This document shows positions 59,617 through 64,000 of a DNA stretch of 64,000 nucleotides, piece after piece. The stretch is taken from the NCBI GenBank assembly GCA_948474755.1, contig CAOLHI010001442.1, positions 248,001 to 312,000 of the forward strand, written 5' to 3'. The DNA comes from Ctenosaura bakeri. Taxonomy: Eukaryota > Chordata > Lepidosauria > Squamata > Iguanidae. The translations under genes were made by a program, and so were the position numbers. Position 1 is the stretch's first letter. Each line of letters begins with the position of its first letter. The notes beneath the pieces were generated by a model. It had not been told where the DNA came from. It worked only from the letters and a program-made list of their open reading frames with translations, and did no database searches.

Positions 59617-60250
59617 GGGGGTGAACTCCTTCATTTCCCCCTGGAAATTCAAGATAGTCACCCTGCCCTCCATTCTGCCTTTCCTGAGGCGTTGGGATTG
59701 GTTCACATTCATCAACCTACAAGACGCATATTTCCACATTGCCATTTGCCCCCAGCACAGGAGGTACCTCTGGTTTGTGGTCGACAGCGTCTGTTACCAA
59801 TACAAGGTCCTGCCGTTCGGTCTGTCCACCACCCCCAGAGTCTTTACCAAGTGCCCAGCTTCTGTGGTGTCTTACCTCTGTATGAAGCATGTTATGGTGT
59901 ACCCCTACCTGGACCATTGGTTACTGGTGGCGTCCTGCAAACAGAAACTGTACAAGGACATTCACGTTACCCTCTCCCTTCTTTCCGATCTCGGACTCAG
60001 GGTGAATCCCAAGAAGTCCCACTTGGAACCTTCACGTACCCTGGACTTCATCAGGGCCACTCTGGACTCCATTTGCGCCAGGGTCTTCCTACTTGTGAGG
60101 CGCGCTCGGACCCTGCAACAGGCCACAGCCACCATCCTGCACAGTCCATCCGTTTCTGCCCGCAGGATCCAACAGCTTCTTGGCTACATGGCCACAACAG
60201 CAGTCACCTACTCATCTCACCTTCGGGCTCGCCCCCTGCAACACTAGTTT
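59617..60250 (+). pseudogene. DIRS reverse transcriptase region
   Basis: An open stretch of about 210 codons with TFINLQDAYFHIAICPQHRR, then VLPFGLSTTPRVFTK and a palm motif reading YPYLDHWLLVA. DIRS RTs have Y-L-D-D-W here, so the second active-site aspartate is histidine (59915-59917). Later GLRVNPKKSHLEPSRTLDFI and ARRIQQLLGYMA fit the thumb/connection part. The change predicts no polymerase activity. Frame continues to the RNase H region after a stop at about 60245. Confidence 0.88.
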
Positions 60251-60359
60251 CTCCGGTGCTTCGATCCTCTGCTCGATGATCAACGCCAGATTCTGTGGGT
60301 CCCTCATCCAGTACGGGACTCCCTTCATTGGTGGCTGTCCCCACGCCATCTCTTCTCGG

Positions 60360-60610
60360 GAATGCCGTTTGTCGAGCCCCGTCTGATACTTACTATCACG
60401 ACCAATGTGGCCTTCCTCAGTTGGGGAGCTCGCTGTCACGATTTCACAGTCCTGGGCCGCTGGGCTGACCTGGAGATGTGTCTCCATATCAACATGTTGG
60501 AGCTCTTGGCAATCCTCAAAGCTCTTCGGGCCTTTCCAAACCTCGTTGTTGGACGGACTGTCCAGATCCTGTCAGACAACACGACACTTGTCTGCTGTGT
60601 GAACTGACAA
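60360..60610 (+). pseudogene. DIRS RNase H region
   Basis: Encodes LTITTNVAFLSWGARCHD, then HINMLELLAILKALRAF and QILSDNTTLVCCVN. The expected TDAS start of RNase H is TNVA here, so the first catalytic aspartate is lost, while the E of LELLA and the D of SDNTT are kept. It is in the same frame as the RT region. Confidence 0.82.
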
Positions 60611-60699
60611 GGAAGCACTCACTCCTACACCTTGCTCCATCTGACTGTATGCATCTGGGACTGGTGCATTTCACTGAATACGTCCTGTTGCGGTTCACC

Positions 60700-61180
60700 T
60701 AGTGGGACGGGACAATGTGACAACAGACACTCTGAGCGGAGACACAGTGTGCCACCACGAGTGGTCCCTCTCCGGTGCCGCCTTCCGGCTGATAGTGTCC
60801 CAGTGGGGCGCTCCAACCATCAATCTTTTTGCAACCGAATGGAACAGGAAATGTCCCCATTATTGCTTGAGAGCCAGCCTGGGCCCCGGCTCTTTTGGGG
60901 ACATGTTCCAGTTCCCTTGGAGCAGGGAGTTCCTTTACATCTTCCCACCGTTTCCTTTCTTGGGCCGAGTGGTGGCCAAGATCACAGCGGACAGGGCAGA
61001 TGTGGTCCTCGTAGCCCCTTATTGGCTGAGACAACATTGGTTTGGTCCCCTTCTCGCCATTGCACGGGGCCACAACATGAGACTTCAGAGCACACCGGAC
61101 CTCCTTTCTCATTCGGACGGTAACGTGTTGCACCCAGACCTTCCCCTCCTCTGCCTGCGCACATGTAGGATAACTTTCTA
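60700..61180 (+). pseudogene. DIRS post-RNase H domain
   Basis: Reads TDTLSGDTVCHHEWSLSGAA, then QWGAPTINLFATEWNRKCPH and ADVVLVAPYWLRQHWFGPLL, which correspond to the conserved segment between RNase H and the recombinase in vertebrate DIRS pol. It lies in a different frame from the RNase H region, so a frameshift separates them. Confidence 0.78.
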
Positions 61181-61184
61181 GACT

Positions 61185-62191
61185 CTCCTGCTATCCAAGT
61201 TGTCCTTACGGCTGTGAGGAAGGAATGCATCTGCAGATCCTATGACTACAAGTGGAGGAAGTTTGTAGCCTTTGTGGACTCCCATAATGAGGTCCCTTCT
61301 CCGACCTGTCAACGATGCTTCATTTCCTCTTCACACTGCGGGACAAAGGCCTCGCCTTTTCCTCTCTGAAAGTTTACGTCTCTGCAGTCGTGGCTTATCA
61401 GCCACGTGGTTCTCCTTCCTCAGCCTTTTTCCTTAATGCTACAGTCAAGCAATTCCTTAAAGGTCTGCAACACCTCTACTTTCCTATCTCCCCACTGCTT
61501 CCTCCATGGTTGCTATCACTTGACCTTTCTCAGCTTATATGCCATCCCTTTGAACTGATGGCCATGTCTGATGACCGTCTCCTTACCATGAAGACAGTGT
61601 TCTTGGTCACTGTCACTTCAGCCAGACGGGCAGGAGAACTGACTGCGTTGCGTTCTGATGAACCATTCCTTGTGTTTCATCGGGACAAGGTGGCCCTGCA
61701 CCCGGACCTGTCTTTTCTTCCTAAAGTTGTCTCTGACTTCCATCTGAATCAGGATTTGATTCCACCTACCTTTCTATCCTGATCCTGCCTCTCCTCTCGA
61801 GTGCTCCCTGCACTCGCTTAACGAATGCCGTGCTCTTACCTTTTACCTGCAACAGACCTCAACCTTCCCTCAGACTCCCCACCTTTTCGTCTGCTACGAT
61901 GGGTGCCGGAAAGGTCACAAGGTATCCACTCAACGTTTTTCCAAATGGGTTGCCCAGACAATTCACTTTGCCTATGAGCTTGCCAGGCAACCTCTGCTGG
62001 TTCTGCTTCGTGCCCATTCCACTAGAGCAATCGCCTCTTCAGCATCCCTTCTCAGGGGAGTTGACCTACAGGAGCTTTGTCTTGTGGCTACGTCGTCCCG
62101 GCCTTTGACCTTTGTCTGGCACTGCTGCCTTGACTGCAAGGCCCGGCGTGATGCCTGCTTCAGTCGTACAGTGCTGTCTTCTATCTTCTAG
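61185..62191 (+). pseudogene. DIRS tyrosine recombinase region
   Basis: The N-terminal core-binding part includes AVRKECICRSYDYKWRKFV and GLAFSSLKVYVSAVVAYQP. The catalytic part has TSARRAGELTALRSD, carrying the first arginine (near 61624-61629), and in another frame AHSTRAIASSASLLRG with the HxxR motif (62015-62026). The stretch TFVWHCCLD shows Cys at 62123-62125 where I expect the nucleophilic tyrosine of a HY motif. The reading frame shifts between 61780 and 61930 and ends with TAG at 62189-62191. Activity is not expected. Confidence 0.83.
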
Positions 62192-62224
62192 GACCTGACC
62201 CTCTGTCCACCAGTAAGCTACTCA

Positions 62225-62302
62225 GGCACAGAGACCATGAAGAACAGGTTGCTTACCTGTAACTATGGTTCTTTGAGTGGTCATCTGTGCCCTCTCACAC
62301 AC
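62225..62302. repeat. DIRS internal complementary region
   Basis: The first 21 bases, GGCACAGAGACCATGAAGAA and C, are the reverse complement of the left end (56331-56354) with one 3-bp GAA unit less. They run directly into AACAGGTTGCTTACCTGTAA and GGTTCTTTGAGTGGTCATCT, the reverse complement of the right end (62488-62530). The region therefore copies the right-to-left end junction with a shared GTT, as required in the DIRS model where it templates circularisation of the cDNA. Confidence 0.9.
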
Positions 62303-62368
62303 CCGCCCAGCCTCCCCTCTTTCAGGTCCTTGCTTTGGCAGACTTCGAAACTGAGTAGAGACTATCGT

Positions 62369-62530
62369 CTTGGTGGGACTGAGCATGCTCAGTACCAGAT
62401 GGGAGAGGGGTTACTGCCAATCTGCTCAGCACTGGAACTTTCCAAAAAGCTACTGCGCATGCACGAAGATTCCCATTGTGTGAGGGCACAGATGACCACT
62501 TAAACCACAGTTACAGGTAAGCAAACTGTT
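62369..62530. repeat. Right inverted terminal repeat of DIRS
   Basis: CTTGGTGGGACTGAGCATGC to ACAGGTAAGCAAACTGTT. It matches the reverse complement of the left repeat and continues outward about 30 bp beyond it (TTACAGGTAAGCAAACTGTT). Right repeats longer than left repeats are a known property of DIRS elements. Confidence 0.9.
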
Positions 62531-63267
62531 TTTCCATTGGGTGTTCTGGTGTGGCTCCCTGTGGGTTTATGAGAAACTAGAGATGAACTTGTTAGTTGCA
62601 TCCAAAATAATGTTGATGGAGGCTTTGAAAAGACAAGGACACTTCTGACAATATGAAAAGGAAAAGAGAGGAAGGAATTTGGCAGCACCTTTGAGGCTGA
62701 CCTTGTTTTTAAGCATGAGCTTTTGTGGGTTTCAGTTCACTTCTTTGGATGCACTGATGGAGGATTGGATCATATTAAAGGTGCAATTATATAAGCAGTT
62801 ACATGGTGATGGGGTGATGTCAGAGGGTAATGAGAGATAGCAATCCATATAGTAATGCCTAAAACAAGACTTTAGTGATACAGTAATGGCCTTTTATACG
62901 ATTTTATTTTTATTTAGTCATATTTTCATGACTATATAGGTTGATTAATAAGGTTGTAGGATATACTAAACATAAACTTATTTGGACCATTTTAAGAGTG
63001 AGGGAAAATTATGAAAACAAAATAGTTTTCATAATTGTGGGTTTTGGAGCACTATCAGGAAAGCCTTTATGAATTTGTGTACATTTTAATGTAGCAACTC
63101 AGGTAATGCACAGTTAATGATTTCTTTGTACACACATGTTGTACCTCAAATATTGTTTGAACTGTGAATGAGGAAAAGATGTGCACACTCCTTTCTTGTC
63201 TGCACTGGTATTAGTGAGTGATGTATTTGGGGCCTTGGTGGATCAAGAGGTGATAAATATATATATC

Positions 63268-63269
<2 letters not shown>

Positions 63270-63299
<30 letters not shown>

Positions 63300-63301
63300 A
63301 T
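63270..63301. repeat. (AAAT)n microsatellite
   Basis: About eight TAAA units, 50 bp upstream of the exon at 63349. Confidence 0.88.
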
Positions 63302-63348
63302 GACAGTAATGTGAAATTTCTGGTGACTGAATTTGCCTTGATTTCCAG

Positions 63349-63463
63349 GAGGTGAAATTGACTGTGTTGATAAGGATGGCAACACACCTCTCCATGTAGC
63401 TGCAAGATACGGACATGAGCTTTTGATTAATACCCTAATAACCAGTGGAGCTGATGCTACCAA
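63349..63463 (+). CDS. ANKRD44: ANKRD44 coding exon (residues ~329-367)
   Basis: 115 bp: two bases finish the glycine, then 37 codons and two bases of a lysine codon. It encodes [20 protein letters not shown] then [17 protein letters not shown], a full ankyrin repeat ([11 protein letters not shown]). Donor GTAGGT, acceptor TTCCAG. It leaves in phase 2; the next exon is beyond the window. As I recall mammalian ANKRD44, it has Thr-Ala where this exon ends Ala-Thr. Confidence 0.96.
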
Positions 63464-63768
63464 GTAGGTTTCTGAAGAAATACTGTGCATTGGTATCGAA
63501 TCATATGGATAATAGAATGAGATTTATTTATTTTTTGGTGGTGTCTTTCTTGCCCATTGAATAATGATTGTATGAGTTTTGTTGTAAACATGTGAACTAA
63601 AGGGTGTGCAATATTATATGGAATATGGTTTCTAAAGCTGATATATTCTGTTTTTGTTAAAGTCACATAATTTGTGGTGATATCAAATGAGGTACTGGGC
63701 AACTGTGGCAGGCTGTGGAGAGGCTGCATTTATGCCCTTGGACCCTCTGGGGACCAAATGGACTACCC

Positions 63769-63799
<31 letters not shown>

Positions 63800-63808
63800 G
63801 TAGGTAGG

Positions 63809-63862
<54 letters not shown>

Positions 63863-64000
63863 TACACAAACCTCAAAGTGTCTGGAAGTCCACTTTCAGT
63901 TCTTAAAAATAAATCATTGAACAGTATAAGGAGGACTTGCAACCTATTTAAAAGATAAATTGTTGCACTGTGAGCAGCACTTCACCCTCTTTTGGGAGGC
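63464..64000 (+). other. ANKRD44: Intron (5' part) after last exon in window
   Basis: Contains the GATA-type tract at 63771-63863; otherwise nothing is recognised. Confidence 0.85.
63771..63863. repeat. (GATA)n microsatellite with TAGG interruption
   Basis: About 22 tetranucleotide units, GATA on the + strand, with three GGTA units near 63799-63811. Confidence 0.92.

Larger units (their letters stand above)
56331..62530 (+). mobile_element. DIRS tyrosine-recombinase retrotransposon, complete ends
   Basis: A 6.2-kb element. It has inverted terminal repeats (56331-56469 and 62369-62530), a cysteine-rich gag, an RT and RNase H region, a tyrosine recombinase, and an internal complementary region (62225-62302). 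The two outermost bases sets are GTT (56331-56333 and 62528-62530) with no target duplication, as known for DIRS elements, which integrate with a recombinase rather than an integrase. All coding regions carry stops or frameshifts, so it is inactive. It lies in sense orientation within an ANKRD44 intron. Confidence 0.93.
55051..63348 (+). other. ANKRD44: Intron, 8.3 kb, mostly one DIRS element
   Basis: Contains a CR1 3' end (55610-55800), a complete DIRS retrotransposon (56331-62530), a dispersed fragment at 62680-62765 (GGCAGCACCTTTGAGGCTGA, TTTTAAGCATGAGCTTTTGTG) and an (AAAT)n tract at 63270-63301. 55051-55600, 55800-56330 and 62770-63265 are unassigned. Acceptor TTTCCAG. Confidence 0.82.
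1..64000 (+). other. ANKRD44: ANKRD44 gene body (internal part)
   Basis: Nine exons on the + strand join in one reading frame with matching phases and encode consecutive ankyrin repeats. The family knowledge is that ANKRD44 and its paralogues ANKRD28 and ANKRD52 are long ankyrin-repeat proteins thought to act as regulatory subunits of protein phosphatase 6, presenting phosphoprotein substrates. ANKRD44 rather than ANKRD28 is indicated by diagnostic stretches such as [42 protein letters not shown] and [12 protein letters not shown]. The short first coding exon (about nine residues expected) and the promoter are upstream of the window, and the later repeats are downstream. The exons split the ~33-residue repeats at varied positions, in phases 0, 1 and 2. 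Residue numbers in the exon entries assume nine upstream residues. Confidence 0.96.

Noticed and set aside
56620..62191. Host genes or an endogenous retrovirus
   Set aside because: Tyrosine recombinase, inverted terminal repeats and internal complementary region define DIRS; there is no protease, integrase, envelope or direct LTR.
63771..63863. CRISPR-like array
   Set aside because: The repeats are tetranucleotide microsatellites without spacers; the genome is a vertebrate one.

Overview
The window is non-coding-rich vertebrate nuclear DNA, almost certainly from a squamate reptile. Nine internal coding exons on the + strand belong to one gene, ANKRD44 (ankyrin repeat domain 44, a putative regulatory subunit of protein phosphatase 6). 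The exons lie at 5407-5490, 20288-20366, 30891-30961, 41870-42070, 44865-44952, 47003-47145, 49412-49624, 54972-55050 and 63349-63463. Together they give 1,073 nt of open, phase-consistent coding sequence with AG/GT splice sites, about codons 10-367 of the protein (roughly ankyrin repeats 1-11). The first coding exon, the promoter and all exons after repeat 11 lie outside the window. I found no other host protein-coding gene.

The rest is intron filled with mobile elements. The squamate call rests on the combination seen: an RTE-BovB LINE, chicken-repeat (CR1) LINE 3' ends, a young 5'-truncated L1, tRNA-derived SINEs with a (ACA/CAA)n-type tail, 5S-rRNA-derived SINEs, Helitrons, several hairpin MITE families and a full-length DIRS tyrosine-recombinase retrotransposon. 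An iguanian lizard is my best guess from the SINE and MITE sequences, but this is recollection, not a search.

Layout: 1-5406 upstream intron with hairpin MITEs; 5491-20287 intron with a minus-strand Helitron, a 50-bp-TIR element, a CR1 split by an L1, a hAT MITE and tRNA SINEs; 20367-30890 intron with a 5S SINE and hairpin MITEs; 30962-41869 intron with a (TTTC)18 tract, two adjacent large hairpins, a Tigger-like element and SINEs; 42071-49411 a compact exon cluster; 49625-54971 intron with a plus-strand Helitron carrying a nested retroinsertion and a BovB split by a hAT-like element; 55051-63348 intron with a complete but decayed DIRS element (56331-62530) whose terminal inverted repeats and internal complementary region can all be read; 63464-64000 intron with a GATA tract.

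The most interesting structure is the DIRS element: both GTT ends, the longer right repeat, and an internal complementary region that copies the joined ends are all visible, while its protein domains (gag, RT, RNase H, tyrosine recombinase) carry frameshifts and changed catalytic residues. The nested insertions give a relative order of events: CR1 before L1, BovB before hAT, Helitron before an A/T-tailed retroelement. I did not find convincing evidence for a wholly undescribed system.
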